The translations under genes were made by a program, and so were the position numbers. Positions 1 to 9,824 of a DNA stretch of 64,000 nt are shown here, piece by piece. How positions within the stretch are numbered: position 1 is the stretch's first letter; each line of letters starts with the position of its first letter. Source of the stretch: Palsa-459 sp963841965. GTDB taxonomy: Bacteria; Actinomycetota; Acidimicrobiia; Acidimicrobiales; RAAP-2. The notes beneath the pieces were generated by a model, which saw nothing but the letters and a program-made list of their open reading frames with translations, did not search any database and was not told the origin of the DNA. Location of the stretch: NCBI GenBank assembly GCA_963841965.1, contig CAWJES010000013.1:1-64000 (forward strand), read 5' to 3'.

Positions 1-90
1 CGGATTTTTACCTTGGCACGCCATTATCCCGATCGTCGGTTGTAGGTCCCGCGTCGCCGACAGCGTCACCTAAGTCAAGGATTGGGAGTC

Positions 91-1251
91 ATGGTTGTGT
101 CGCGTCGCGGGGCGTCCGCAAGGGCGCCCCGCGTGAGTCTTAAGTCCGCCGCGCCGGCGCCCAAAACGCTGGGCGCCAGACATCGGCACGTATTGTCACC
201 GGCGATTGCGTTGCCGAGATGACGAAGCTGCCGGCGCAGTCGGTGGATCTCGTTTTCGCCGACCCGCCCTATAATCTGCAGCTCGCCGGCGACCTCGAAG
301 AGCAACGATCCCCGCGTCGACGCCGTCGACGACGATTGGGACAAGTTCGCCAGTTTCGCCGCCTATGACGATTTCACCCGCGCCTGGCTGATGGCCTGCC
401 GCCGGGTCATGAAGCCAAGCGCGACGCTGTGGGTGATCGGGTCCTATCACAACATATTCCGCGTCGGCGCGGTGCTGCAGGATCTCGGCTTCTGGATCCT
501 CAATGACATTGTCTGGCGCAAATCCAATCCGATGCCGAATTTCCGCGGCCGCCGTTTCACCAATGCGCACGAAACCATGATATGGGCGGCCCGCGACGCC
601 GAGAAGCGAAGATTATACGTTCAATTACGAAGCCCTCAAGGCGGGCAACGAAGACATCCAGATGCGCTCCGATTGGTTCATCCCGCTGTGTACCGGCGAG
701 GAGCGGTTCAAGGGACAGGACGGCAAGAAGTTGCATCCGACGCAAAAGCCCGAAGCTCTGTGGCACGCGTCATCTGTGCGGCCTCGCGGCCCGACGATCT
801 CGTGCTCGACCCGTTTTGCGGCACCGGCACTACCGGCGCGGTGGCGCACCGGCTGCGCCGGCGCTTCATCGGGATCGAGCGCGAGGGGATATGCCGAGGC
901 GGCGCGGCAGCGCATCGTGGCACCGAACCGATGGCGAGCCGTCACTCGCAACCGTTCATGACCGCGCGCGAGGCGCCGCGGTGGCGTTCACGCGCTGATC
1001 GAGCGGGGCTGGTTGTCGCCGGGATCAACTCGTCGACGCCAAGGGGCGGCATCGGGCGTCGGTGCGCGCCGACGGCGCGCTGTCGCTTGGCGAAGCCGTC
1101 GGCTCGATCCATGGCATCGGCGCGCTCGCCCAGGGCCTCGAAGCCTGCAACGGCTGGACTTTTTGGCACGTCGAAACGCCGCGAGGGACTGACGGTGATC
1201 GACAACTTAGGCGCCATCGTGCGATCGGAAATGGCGCAAGCCGCCGAGTAA
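91..1251 (+). pseudogene. ccrM: CcrM-type adenine-N6 DNA methyltransferase, multiply frameshifted
   Basis: Family role: cell-cycle-regulated adenine methylation at GANTC sites in alphaproteobacteria. The conserved protein can be followed from end to end only by switching frame. The segment with TGDCVAEMTKLPAQS and the catalytic DPPY motif (about 192-300) is in frame 3. About 310-600 (GSYHNIFRVG, NPMPNFRGRRFTNAHET) is in frame 1, and about 605-760 (MRSDWFIPLCTGEERFKG) is in frame 2. The SAM-binding DPFCGTGTTGA motif (about 805-840) is in frame 1, and the C-terminal part moves between frames 1, 2 and 3, ending SEMAQAAE at 1251. I count at least seven shifts. The residues within each piece look well conserved, which fits recent decay or sequence indels better than ancient loss. 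The 5' start is uncertain; ATG 91 is the first plausible one. Confidence 0.72.
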
Positions 1252-2019
1252 CGCGTTTGTCAACTCGCCGGGGAAGGGCAATGGCCCTGACCCTCTCGGC
1301 GGTCACGCCTGCGCGTTTGACCACATCCGCCCACTTCGCGATCTCGGATTTGAGGAACGGCTCGATATCCGCAAGCGGCATGTCCAGGGGCTGTCCGGCG
1401 CCCGCTGCGATGCGCGCCTGCAACGTTGGATCGGCGAGCGCGTTCTTTAGTGCAGCATGGAGCTTGCCGAGAATCGGCTGTGGTGTCTCCTTCGGCGCCC
1501 ACAGGCCGAACCACGTATCATAGACATAGCCCGGGACACCAGCCTCTTCGACCGTGGGCACGTCAGGCAACAGCGGCGACCGTTCTTTGCCGGTGACAGC
1601 GAGCGCGCGCGTCTTTGCGCCTTTGATCTGACCCAAGCCGCTCGCCAGATTATCGATGAATACCGGTACTTGTCCGGATATGACGTCACTATCAGCGGGC
1701 GCCGCGCCGCGATAGGGCACGTGGGTCAGGTTGATGCCGGTCATCAGCTTGAACAGCTCCATCGACAAATGCTGCCCGGTGCCGTTGCCGGCGGATGCAT
1801 AATTGATCTCGCCCGGGCGCGCCTTGGCGAGTGCGATCAACTCCTCGATCGAATGTGCCGGGAAATTCTTGCTCACCAGGACCACGAAGGGAAATTCCGC
1901 CAGCATGCCGACGGGGGCGAAATCCCGGATCGGATCGTAGGGCAGATGGGCAAACAGGCTCGGGTTGACCGCCATGCTGGCGTTGAGGCCGGTTTGCAGC
2001 GTGTAGCCGTCTGGCGCTG
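1025..2019 (-). pseudogene. Tripartite tricarboxylate transporter substrate-binding protein (TctC/Bug), truncated
   Basis: Periplasmic receptor family (Bug/TctC) that captures small carboxylates for TTT-type transporters. Clear family blocks are PYDPIRDFAPVGMLAEFPFVVLV, LIALAKARPGEINYASAGNGTG, the THVPYRGAAPA loop and FIDNLASGL, followed by GKERSPLLPDVPTVEEAGVPGY. The frame is open upstream of Met at 1975 to about 2019 (PDGYTLQTGLNAS), where homology stops abruptly. The signal peptide and roughly the first 80-90 residues are absent, because at that point the sequence becomes the 5' part of a deacetylase on the other strand. The expected C-terminus (ADVVKRAGVTAE) is reached near 1290, but the frame then runs on antisense to the methyltransferase down to 1025, which suggests another indel. 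Probably non-functional as presented. Confidence 0.68.
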
Positions 2020-2960
2020 CACTGGCGGCGCCGGCGGGTCGCCGTTGCGGCCGCCCCCGCGGTCAGCGCTCCCCCGGCCGAACACCTCGCCGAGCCGCCA
2101 AGCCCGCGCATGACGATGTCGAGTTCACTGCGGCTATTCCGGACAAGCCTGCCGCGGCGGCGCCGAAGCCGGCATGCGCCAATCCGGACGCGCTCGGCGT
2201 CAGCCGGGTGGTGGAAATCGACACCACGGGCGGACCGGGCTTTGGTTTCGAGCATTTCAAGCAGCTCGACTTCCTGGCCGACAAGGAAGTGGTGCTGACC
2301 TTCGATGACGGTCCATGGCCGGTCAACACCCCCGCGGTGCTCAAGGCGCTGGCCGACCAGTGCACCAAGGGGCTGTTTTTCCCGATCGGCAAGCACGCCG
2401 GCTACCATCCCGAAATCCTCAGGCAGGTGGCCGCCGCCGGCCAGACCATCGGCGCCCACACCTGGTCGCACGCCAACCTCAACAGCAAGAAGCTGAACGA
2501 GCAGCAGGTCAAGGACGAGATCGAAAAGGGCTTTTCCGCCGTCAAGCTGGCGCTGGGCGCGGCCCCCTCGCCGTTCTTCCGCTTTCCGGAACTCCAGCAC
2601 AATCCCGCTGCGGTCGCCTATCTCGGCACCCGTAACATCGCGATTTTCTCCTGCGACCTGGACTCCTTCGATTTCAGGAAGGGCAGCACGCCCGAGAAGA
2701 TCGTGCAGACGGTCATGACCAAGGTGAACAAGCTCGGCAAGGGCATCATCCTGATGCACGACTTCCAGAAGCATACCGCCGAAGCGCTGCCGGAACTGCT
2801 GCGCCAGCTCAAGGCCGGCGGCTACAAGGTGGTCCAGATCAAGGCCAAGGCGCCGGTGCAGACGCTGGCCGAATATGACGATGCCATGGTCAAGGATGCC
2901 AAGTTGCCGGTCTCCAGCCTGCGCCCGGTGGCCAGCGTGGTGCAGACGGTGGCCCAGTAG
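2020..2960 (+). CDS. Polysaccharide deacetylase (NodB homology domain), 5'-truncated
   Basis: Predicted exported carbohydrate esterase family 4 enzyme. NodB-domain motifs are visible: motif 1 TFDDGPW (about 2300), motif 2 HTWSHANL (about 2458-2480), motif 3 FFRFPEL (about 2574-2594), an FSCDLDSFDF region and the C-terminal motif ILMHDFQKHT (about 2749-2775). These supply the Asp-His-His metal site and the catalytic Asp. The frame is clean from about 2100 (KPAHDDVEF) to the stop. Before that, the signal-peptide end (ALAAPAG) and an Ala/Pro-rich linker (AVSAPPAEHLAEPP) read in another frame, implying one indel near 2090. The initiator and most of the signal peptide are missing because the gene abuts the truncated TctC gene head to head. 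An internal GTG at 2208 would yield the NodB domain alone. Confidence 0.75.
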
Positions 2961-3027
2961 CGCGCAGGACTGGCTTGCTCGGCATCGACGGAGCCGCCCT
3001 TCTCCGGAACAGCCGGGCGAGGCCCGC

Positions 3028-3255
3028 CTAGGTGTCGCGCTCACCCAGCAGCCGGCCGGTCGACTTGTTGACGAAATGCAGGCGGGTACAGGCCGGGCAG
3101 ACCACCGTTTCGTATGCGGCACCCGGTCCTGCTGACGGCACTTCGTCGTCCAGCCGATGCTGGACGTTGAGGCCGGTGTGCGGGCATTTGAAGATGAACG
3201 GGCGCATCCGATCGATTTTGACGACAATCGGCGCGACCGCCTTGATCCTGGTCAA
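3028..3255 (-). CDS. Small zinc-ribbon-like protein
   Basis: A protein of 75 residues, or 59 if the Met at 3207 (MRPFIFKCPHTG) is used. That second start matches the usual beginning of this small rhizobial family. Visible features are a CPHTG turn near the N-terminus and a CPAC knuckle (VVCPACTRLHFVN) about 40 residues later, so four-ligand metal binding is plausible with Cys/His ligands. No signal peptide or membrane segment. The gene lies between the deacetylase (convergent) and the hybrid kinase gene on the same strand. Function unknown; a structural Zn-binding role is an inference from the spacing only. Confidence 0.6.
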   Translation of the reverse strand: MTRIKAVAPIVVKIDRMRPFIFKCPHTGLNVQHRLDDEVPSAGPGAAYETVVCPACTRLHFVNKSTGRLLGERDT

Positions 3256-3300
3256 GTCCGCGACCGCGCAAAGGCCGCAGCCGGCATCGTCAGCTGGCCG

Positions 3301-5652
3301 CTACCCCTCGCCGATGCCGCTGCTGGCGAGGCTCGCCGCGGCGGGCGCTTCCCGTGAAGCAGGCGACAGGGATCCGACCAGGATGATCTCGCGCAGCCGG
3401 CGCGCCAGCGCGTCGTTGCGGTAGGGCTTGGTGAGAACCATCGCGCCGGCGTGCAGCCGGCCCTGCTGGACCAGCGTCTCCAGCGCGTAGCCCGAGGTGA
3501 GAAGCACAGGCAGCCCCGGCCGCAGCTGCTTGGCCAGATCGGCAAGTTCCCAGCCGTTGATGCCGCCGGGCATCACGACGTCGGTGAACAGGATGTCGAC
3601 GTGGATGTCCGTCCGCAGCTGTCGCAGCGCGTCGTTGCCGTCGACCGCGACGACGACGGAGTAGCCGAGTTTCTTCAGTCTCTGCACCACGGAAGAGCGA
3701 ACGAACGGATCGTCCTCGGCAACCAGAATGGTTTCGGTGCCGGTCGGCAGCGAGCCGCCATCGGCTTTGGCCTGCTCGGTGGATCGGGCGGCAGCGCTTC
3801 TCACCTGCGGCAGATACATCCGTACGGTGGTGCCAAGGCCGGGCTCGCTATAGATCGAAATGTGACCGTCCGACTGTTTTATGAAACCGTAGACCATGCT
3901 CAGTCCCAGGCCGCTGCCCTTGCCGACCTCCTTGGTGGTGTAGAACGGCTCGAACGCGCGCTGCGCGACCTCTTTCGGCATGCCCGCCCCGTCATCGGTA
4001 ACGGCAATCAGCACGTATTCGCCGGGCATGACATCCGGATGAAGGCCCTGATACGCATCGTCGAGCGATGCGCAGGTGGCGGCCAGGGTGAGGTTTCCTC
4101 CGCAAGCCATCGCGTCCTGCGCATTCAGGGCAAGGTTGATGACGGCGGATTCGAGCTGGGCCGGATCGGCGAAGGCGGAGACCAGGTCGGGATCGAAATC
4201 CGTGCTGATTTCAATATCTTCGCGCAGCGTCCGCCTCAGCAAGGGGTGCAGGGAATCGAGCAGTTGCTTGCAGTCGATCGCGACCGGCCGCAATATCTGG
4301 CGGCGGCTGAACGCCAATAGCCGCTGCGTCAATTCCGCGCCGCGCTCGGCGGCGAGACCGATATCCTCGGCGAGCTGCTTCAACTCGCCTGCCGAACCGA
4401 GCTGCTCGCTCAGATATTCGGCGTTGCCCACGATGACCGTGAGCAGGTTGTTGAAGTCATGCGCTATCCCGCCGGAGAGCTGCCCGACCACTTCCATTTT
4501 CTGCGCCTGCACCAGCTGCTGTTCGGTCTGCTTGCGCGCGGTGAGATCGTGGATGATTCCGACATAGATGACCTCGCCGTCCTGTTTGGCTTCGCCGACC
4601 GACAGGTTCATCGGAAATGTCGATCCGTCCTTGCGCCGGCCGACCACCTCGCGGCCGCTGCCGACAATCTTGCGCACGCCGGTCTTCTGATAATTTGCCA
4701 GATAGGAGTCGTGCTGCTCGCGATAGTTCTCCGGCATCAAAAGCTTGACGTTCTGTCCCAGCACCTCGTCGATCCGATAGCCGAACAGCGTCTGGCAGGC
4801 CGGATTGAAGGTCTGGATCTTCCCGAACCGGTCGATCAGGATCACGCCGTCGACAATGGTCTCGATCAGGGCGTTGATGCGGTCTCCGGTCTCGCGGATC
4901 ACCTGCTCGGCGCGGCGGCGTTCGGTGATGTCGCTGGTGACCTTGGCATAGCCGATCAGCTCCCCGTCGTCGCTTCGCAGCGGCTCGATCGCCACATTCG
5001 CCCAGAACTGGCTGCCGTCCTTGCGCCGCCGCCAGGCCTTGGTCTCGAACCGTCCGTCGCGACGGGTAACGGCCAGGTTCCGCTCGGGTTCGCCGCGGCG
5101 AATCTCTTCCTCGGTGTAGAATACCCGAAAGTGCTGACCGAGAATTTCGCCGGCAGCGTGCTGCTTGATGCGCTGGGCGCCTTTGTTCCAGCTGGTGACG
5201 CGGCCATCCAGGTCCAGCATGTAGATCGCGTAATCGGTGACCCCCTCGACCAGCCGGCGGTAGTTGCGTTCGCTGTCGCGCGCCGCCTGCACGGCCCGCG
5301 AACGCCTGGCGAGATCGCGGATGCCGGCGACCAGCATCGGTTCGCCATCATGCTCGATTTGTCCGACCGACAATTCCATCCGGAACGTGGAGCCATCCTT
5401 GCGTTGCCCGATCCCGCCCGAGACGAAGCTGTCGAGACTGCGGTCCGGGCCGGTCTGGTCGTGCTCGGGCACCAGCGCTGTCACGCTTTGTCCGATCATC
5501 TCGGCGGCGGAAAAGCCGAACAGCCGCTCGCAGGCCGGATTGAACAGCCGCACGCGCTCGGCGCCATCGATCACGATGAGGCCGTCCGCCGTGGCTTCAA
5601 CGGCGGCACGGAGCAAGCCGTTATTTTCGCTTTCGGCAGAAGCAGGTTCCAA
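3301..5652 (-). CDS. Triple-PAS hybrid sensor histidine kinase with receiver domain
   Basis: A 783-residue soluble hybrid kinase. Three PAS/PAC units are visible at roughly residues 10-125, 130-245 and 255-375. The first and third have the FixL-like NPAC..LFG(F/Y) and GQ.V..L(M/V)PE wording, and the PAC parts read RKDGSTF. The dimerization/phosphoacceptor motif is GGIAHDFNNLL (about residue 400), followed by N-box NLALNAQDAM, G1 DDGAGMP, F-box FEPFYTTK and G2 GKGSGLGLSMVYG. The C-terminal receiver (from ILVAEDDPFVR) keeps the acidic pair, the phosphoacceptor Asp in DILFTDVVMPGG and Lys in LTKPY. No transmembrane segment, so it should sense a cytosolic cue. No haem-ligand claim is made. No partner response regulator is adjacent. 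Confidence 0.9.
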   Translation of the reverse strand: MEPASAESENNGLLRAAVEATADGLIVIDGAERVRLFNPACERLFGFSAAEMIGQSVTALVPEHDQTGPDRSLDSFVSGGIGQRKDGSTFRMELSVGQIEHDGEPMLVAGIRDLARRSRAVQAARDSERNYRRLVEGVTDYAIYMLDLDGRVTSWNKGAQRIKQHAAGEILGQHFRVFYTEEEIRRGEPERNLAVTRRDGRFETKAWRRRKDGSQFWANVAIEPLRSDDGELIGYAKVTSDITERRRAEQVIRETGDRINALIETIVDGVILIDRFGKIQTFNPACQTLFGYRIDEVLGQNVKLLMPENYREQHDSYLANYQKTGVRKIVGSGREVVGRRKDGSTFPMNLSVGEAKQDGEVIYVGIIHDLTARKQTEQQLVQAQKMEVVGQLSGGIAHDFNNLLTVIVGNAEYLSEQLGSAGELKQLAEDIGLAAERGAELTQRLLAFSRRQILRPVAIDCKQLLDSLHPLLRRTLREDIEISTDFDPDLVSAFADPAQLESAVINLALNAQDAMACGGNLTLAATCASLDDAYQGLHPDVMPGEYVLIAVTDDGAGMPKEVAQRAFEPFYTTKEVGKGSGLGLSMVYGFIKQSDGHISIYSEPGLGTTVRMYLPQVRSAAARSTEQAKADGGSLPTGTETILVAEDDPFVRSSVVQRLKKLGYSVVVAVDGNDALRQLRTDIHVDILFTDVVMPGGINGWELADLAKQLRPGLPVLLTSGYALETLVQQGRLHAGAMVLTKPYRNDALARRLREIILVGSLSPASREAPAAASLASSGIGEG

Positions 5653-6020
5653 ACCATCGGCCTCCGGTTCGAGCGATCGGCGCCCGGCCGGGCACCCGCG
5701 GCTATGGTTTCGCCATCACGGCCGTTGCGCCAGCGCCGGATGCCGCAAGTTCAATCGAACCGCCGCCGAAACGCCTGGCGGTCAGGGTTGCGGCCGTCGG
5801 GCGCAGGCGAATCGCTTGCAGCGACGCTGTGCGACAGCTTGCCTGCCGTCTGCCCGGCACCATGAATAGGCGATTCGATTGATGCGGCGCTCCTGGCCGA
5901 GGACGCGGACAGGCCGGGGCGGGCCGGACATGGCCGTCGTCTCATCTTTCCGCGGATGCCGGCAGTGGCAGGAGCCTGGCCGAACAGGTCAGGGGCCGCC
6001 GGGCTCGATTGCCGCCCGGG
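5653..6020. other. Intergenic region without a recognisable gene
   Basis: About 370 bases upstream of the hybrid kinase, which must contain its promoter. Only short overlapping frames of high-GC shadow type are present, with no ribosome-binding site or family motif. I see no tRNA, terminator with a T run, or repeat here. Confidence 0.5.
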
Positions 6021-6206
6021 TCAGACCAGTTCGAGTTCATCGACGGTCGGTCCAAGAAGCTCACCGGTCTGGTTTGCCAGCCAATGCCACTGCGCGATCA
6101 GGTCGGCCCACTCCGCCCTCGCGGCCCGATCGGGGCTCAGCGCCAGGCGCCGCTGGCATTCGTCGGCGTTTTTGCGGAGCGCCGCAATTTGTCTGGAATT
6201 CGGCAT
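6021..6206 (-). CDS. Small hypothetical protein (61 aa)
   Basis: Begins MPNSRQIAALRKNADEC with a purine-rich GGGGGA stretch about seven bases before the ATG at 6206, which favours this start over the long upstream extension of the frame. It is predicted mostly helical, with a Trp-rich middle (AEWADLIAQWHWLANQ). Short proteins beginning with this kind of NADEC/REMAR-like segment are common in rhizobial genomes, but I cannot name a family. No signal peptide or membrane segment. Confidence 0.45.
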   Translation of the reverse strand: MPNSRQIAALRKNADECQRRLALSPDRAARAEWADLIAQWHWLANQTGELLGPTVDELELV

Positions 6207-6452
6207 TTTGCAGTCCCCCGCGATGGAGGCGGTTCCACGGCAGCCTCGAATGACCTGATTTTGGCGGAAAAGCAAAAAAGCGCAATTCCGGAAGATTACG
6301 GGCAGCGCATCCGGCCAGGTCGGGGCATGAATATCGGAGATGGGCGCGCCGCGCCGGGAGACGGGACGGCGCAGCCAAAAATCACCGCACTGAACCGGTA
6401 GCGGCAATGCTGCATCATGAACTCGCCTGCTGCAGGCATGTTGGAGGTTCAA

Positions 6453-7185
6453 ATGACGGCGGATAGTTTGCGCGGACGGATTGCGCTGGTGACCGGCGGC
6501 TCGCGCGGCATTGGCGCGGCGATAGCGCGGAGCCTGGCCGGGGCGGGAGCGGCCGTCGCGATCAATTATCGCGAACGAGCCGACGATGCGGCGAAGCTGG
6601 CGGAACAGCTGCGCAAGACAGGAGAGGTCATCACGGTGCAGGCCGACGTCTCGCAGGGCGATGCGGTCGCAAGAATGCGTCGAAGCCGTCACATCGAAGC
6701 TGGGGCCGATCGATATCCTCATCAACAATGCCGGCATCGCCATCACCCGCGGCCTCGATGACCTCGTGGAAGCCGATTTCGACGCCACCATCGCCACCAA
6801 CCTGAAATCGGTTTTCCTGTGCATGCAGGCGGTCCTGCCGGCGATGCGGGCGAGACAATGGGGGAGGATCGTCAACATCTCCTCGGGGGCGGCCCGCGGC
6901 GCAGGCTCGATCGGACCGCACTACAATGCCTCCAAGGCAGGTGTCGAGGGACTGACGCGGGGCTACGCGGCGCGCCTCGCCAGGGAGGGCATCACCGTCA
7001 ACGCGGTGGCGCCGTCGCTGATCGAAACCGACATGATGAAGGGCAATCAGCAGCTCGTCAGCCGGATACCCCTGGGCCGCTTCGGCACCGCCGACGAGGT
7101 GGCAAAGGCCGTGATGCTGCTGGTCGACAATCCCTACATGACCGGCCAGACCATCGCGCTGAGCGGCGGCATGGCGTTCAACTGA
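6453..7185 (+). pseudogene. Short-chain dehydrogenase/reductase, one frameshift
   Basis: NAD(P)-dependent SDR of FabG-like type. The N-terminal part starts at ATG 6453 after a TTGGAGG ribosome-binding site and carries the cofactor motif TGGSRGIG. Near 6665-6680 the frame changes by one base. The downstream part (VEAVTSKLGPIDILINNAG) contains NNAG, the catalytic Ser region NISSGAA, the YNASK catalytic Tyr-Lys pair (YxxxK, about 6925) and a normal C-terminus ending GGMAFN. All catalytic residues survive, so a single indel (mutation or sequence error) is the only visible defect. Substrate cannot be predicted. Confidence 0.78.
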
Positions 7186-7242
7186 TTTTCGCCCGCAGGT
7201 TCCGTTTCCCGCATCCCGGACCGCGGCCGAAGTTCGAAAATG

Positions 7243-7279
7243 TCATTCCGGGGCGCGCTGTTGCGCGAGCCCGGAATGA
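7243..7279. repeat. Dispersed palindromic repeat, family A copy 1
   Basis: Imperfect 37-base palindrome running from tcattccggggcgcgc to gcgagcccggaatga around a short TGT loop. A second copy lies at 9790-9824. Stem-loops of this wording are typical of Bradyrhizobium intergenic spacers. It lies between the SDR and topB. Confidence 0.7.
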
Positions 7280-7371
7280 GGAAGGGCGGTCAGGCGGCAA
7301 GGCTCGATTGCCTGGGCGGCATGTTCATGGTATGTTCCTTAAAATCCTGAGCCGTTCCCCGGTACTCCGCC

Positions 7372-9690
7372 ATGGCCGAGCAGATCGTCATCACCGAGAA
7401 GACCAGCCAGGCCAGGGATGTCCGCGGCGCCGTCGGCTCGCGTTACGGGGAGGTTCTTGCGGCCGAGGGCCATCTGCTCGACCTGCTCGAACCGGAAGAG
7501 GTGGTGCCGGAGTGGAAGCGCTGGTCGGCGGTGCTGCTGCGGCCTGACGGTCTTTACGGCACCCGCCCGGCCACGGGCGGCAACAAGGCGGCAAAGCTCC
7601 GGGCGATTCGCGAGGCGCTGCGCAGCGCCCAACGGGTCTGGCTCGCCACCGACTGCGACCGCGAAGGGCAGCTGATCGGCCAGGAGATCCTCGAGCATTA
7701 CAGATTTCGCGGCGAGGTGATGCGAGTGCTGTTCACCGCGCAGGATTCGCAGACCATCCGCGATGCCTTCGGCCAGGCCAGGCCCAACAGCGAATATGCC
7801 CGCCTCTACGCCGCCGCGGTAGCGCGGCGGCAGGCCGACCAGATCTACAACCTGTCGCTGACGCGCACGGCAACCGTCATGCTCGGTCGCGGCGCGCGCC
7901 GTGTGATCGGCGTCGGCCGGGTCAAGACGCCGACCCTGGCCATCGTCTGCCGGCGCGAACTGGAAATCCGCGACTTCGTCCCGCTGGCCTATTTCGAGGT
8001 GGTTGCGACCGCGAAAGTCGCCGCGGGCCAGTTCCAGATGCGCCATGCCCCGCAGCAGCGCATGGTCCGGCGCGAGCAGGCCGAGGACGTCGCCAAGGCG
8101 GCTGAAGGTTTTGCGGGCCCGCTCGCGGTGCGCGTCGAGGACAAGCGCCAGGCGCCGCCGCGGCTGCACGATCTGCCGTCGCTGCAGAAACTCTGCGGCT
8201 CGCGCTTCGGCTGGACGGCGGGCAAGACGCTCGAAGTGGCGCAGGCGCTCTATGACGGCCAGGGCAAGAAGATCATCACCTATCCGCGCGCGGAGGTGCG
8301 CTATCTGCCCTCGAACCTGATGGCGGACGTGCCGCGGATCGTGGCCGGGCTGCGCGCCGGCCAATGCTTCGGCGCGATCCCGGTGCCCGAGCCGCCGGTG
8401 ATCCGCAAGGGTGCCGGCGGCACCTTCCACGACAAGGGGCTGGAGGGCGCGAGCCATCATGCCGTGATCCCCAACGTCAACACGATCGACAAATTGCCGG
8501 AGGTCTGGCCCCGGCTGTCGGCAGACGAGAAGAAGCTGTTCGACGTCGTGGCGCGGGCCTATCTGGCGGCGCTGATGCCGGACTTTCGCTACCGGCAGAC
8601 CACGGCCACGCTGGACGTGCGCGGCCTCGAATTCCGCGCCGCCGGCCGCCAGCCGATCGATCCTGGCTGGCGCGCGGCCTTTCCGGAGTGGCAGCCCGCC
8701 GACGAAAAGGGCGATGAAGCGCAGCTGTTGCCGAGCCTGCGCGACGGCGAGACCGCGGCGCTGTCGGATCCGAAGATCGAGGACAAGCAGACCCGGCCGC
8801 CGCCGCGCTACAACGAGGGCACGCTGATCGAGGCGATGCAGAACGCCTGGCGCTTTGTCGAGGACGAAACCTTGCGCGAACGGCTGAAGCTGGCCAAGGG
8901 CATCGGCACGCCGGCGACCCGGGCCGAGATCATCGGCGGCCTGAAGAAGCAGGGATTCCTGATCGCGCAAGGCAAGCACATCGTGCCGACCGAGGCCGGG
9001 CTCGCGCTGTTCGGCGTGCTCGAACGCGCCGATCCGGCGCTGGTCGATCCCGGCGTCACCGCGCAGCTGGAATGCCTGCTCGACGATGTCGTGGTCGGCC
9101 GGCAGGAAATGGTCGGCGCGATCGACGCGGTGTGCGATGTCGCCCGGCGCATCATCGGCAAGCTCAGCGAAGGCGGCGCCGCCGCAACGCCTGCCTTGCC
9201 CGGCGGTTCGCTCGACAACGGCGCCGGCTATCCACCGACGCCGGCGATGAAACGCTATGCCGACAGCCTCAGCCGCCAGAAAGGCATCAAGCCGCCGCCG
9301 GGCTACCAGACCTCGATGTCGATCTGCGGCAGGTTTCTCAGGGAGCATGCGCCGAAGAAGGCCGACGGCGAAACGCCCGGGAAAGTTGGCTTCCAGCCGG
9401 ACAAAGCCGGCAAGCGCCGCACCCGCGGCCGAAACAGTGCTGCCGGCCTGGCGAAATCGGCTTCGCCTCCATCGACCTCGCCGCGCAAGCGGTCCCGGAA
9501 ACCAAAGTCCGGCGCCGCCGTCGCTTCCCCGGCTGCCGCAGAGCCGAATTCGGCCGCGGACACCCCGCTGCGGATTCCCTATGGCAACAAGGACATCGCC
9601 TTCAGGCTCGGCGCCCGCTATCGCGCCGGCGGATGGTATGCCCCGCCGGGCGTCGACCTCACCGCCTTCGGCGAGCGGGGCTGGCTGTAG
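7372..9690 (+). CDS. topB: DNA topoisomerase III (type IA)
   Basis: A 772-residue type IA topoisomerase that passes single strands through a transient 5'-phosphotyrosyl break. The TOPRIM domain is N-terminal (VITEKTSQARDV at residues 6-17 and the acidic DCDREGQ motif near residue 100). The active-site Tyr lies in ITYPRAEVRYLP (about residue 305); most family members have YPRTDS/YPRSD here, so the Ala-Glu-Val is a slight variation. Family blocks GVGRVKTPTL, HHAVIPN and GIGTPATRAEII follow. After about residue 630 comes a low-complexity basic linker (KRTR, SPRKRSRKPKSG), then a short C-terminal DUF5710-like module (IPYGNKDIAFRLGARY) ending GWL. That module occurs in plasmid or ICE-borne TopB and may point to a mobile origin. 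Starts at ATG 7372; a weak purine stretch precedes it. Confidence 0.92.
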   Translation: MAEQIVITEKTSQARDVRGAVGSRYGEVLAAEGHLLDLLEPEEVVPEWKRWSAVLLRPDGLYGTRPATGGNKAAKLRAIREALRSAQRVWLATDCDREGQLIGQEILEHYRFRGEVMRVLFTAQDSQTIRDAFGQARPNSEYARLYAAAVARRQADQIYNLSLTRTATVMLGRGARRVIGVGRVKTPTLAIVCRRELEIRDFVPLAYFEVVATAKVAAGQFQMRHAPQQRMVRREQAEDVAKAAEGFAGPLAVRVEDKRQAPPRLHDLPSLQKLCGSRFGWTAGKTLEVAQALYDGQGKKIITYPRAEVRYLPSNLMADVPRIVAGLRAGQCFGAIPVPEPPVIRKGAGGTFHDKGLEGASHHAVIPNVNTIDKLPEVWPRLSADEKKLFDVVARAYLAALMPDFRYRQTTATLDVRGLEFRAAGRQPIDPGWRAAFPEWQPADEKGDEAQLLPSLRDGETAALSDPKIEDKQTRPPPRYNEGTLIEAMQNAWRFVEDETLRERLKLAKGIGTPATRAEIIGGLKKQGFLIAQGKHIVPTEAGLALFGVLERADPALVDPGVTAQLECLLDDVVVGRQEMVGAIDAVCDVARRIIGKLSEGGAAATPALPGGSLDNGAGYPPTPAMKRYADSLSRQKGIKPPPGYQTSMSICGRFLREHAPKKADGETPGKVGFQPDKAGKRRTRGRNSAAGLAKSASPPSTSPRKRSRKPKSGAAVASPAAAEPNSAADTPLRIPYGNKDIAFRLGARYRAGGWYAPPGVDLTAFGERGWL

Positions 9691-9789
9691 CGGCGCCACG
9701 TCGTGCGCCCTGGGCCATTTACGGCCTTAGCATAGCATTTCCGAAGTTTGCCATCATCTCGGTTTCATGACGACCCCCAGCAACAATTG

Positions 9790-9824
9790 TCATTCCGGGG
9801 CGCGCTCTTGCGCGAGCCCGGAAT
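9790..9824. repeat. Dispersed palindromic repeat, family A copy 2
   Basis: Second copy of the tcattccggggcgcgc / gcgagcccggaat palindrome found at 7243-7279. It is followed at 9843-9908 by a related degenerate arm (ggattccgggcc ... cccggaacgaca). These repeats occupy most of the gap between topB and the next minus-strand gene; no coding frame is convincing there. Confidence 0.65.

Noticed and set aside
3451..5865. Long plus-strand frames opposite the hybrid histidine kinase
   Set aside because: Antisense shadows; the kinase motifs on the minus strand are complete and uninterrupted.
7339..9699. 786-residue open frame on the minus strand opposite topB
   Set aside because: Composition is His/Arg/Asp-rich with no motif, and it is the mirror of a clearly coding topB; a normal shadow in GC-rich DNA.
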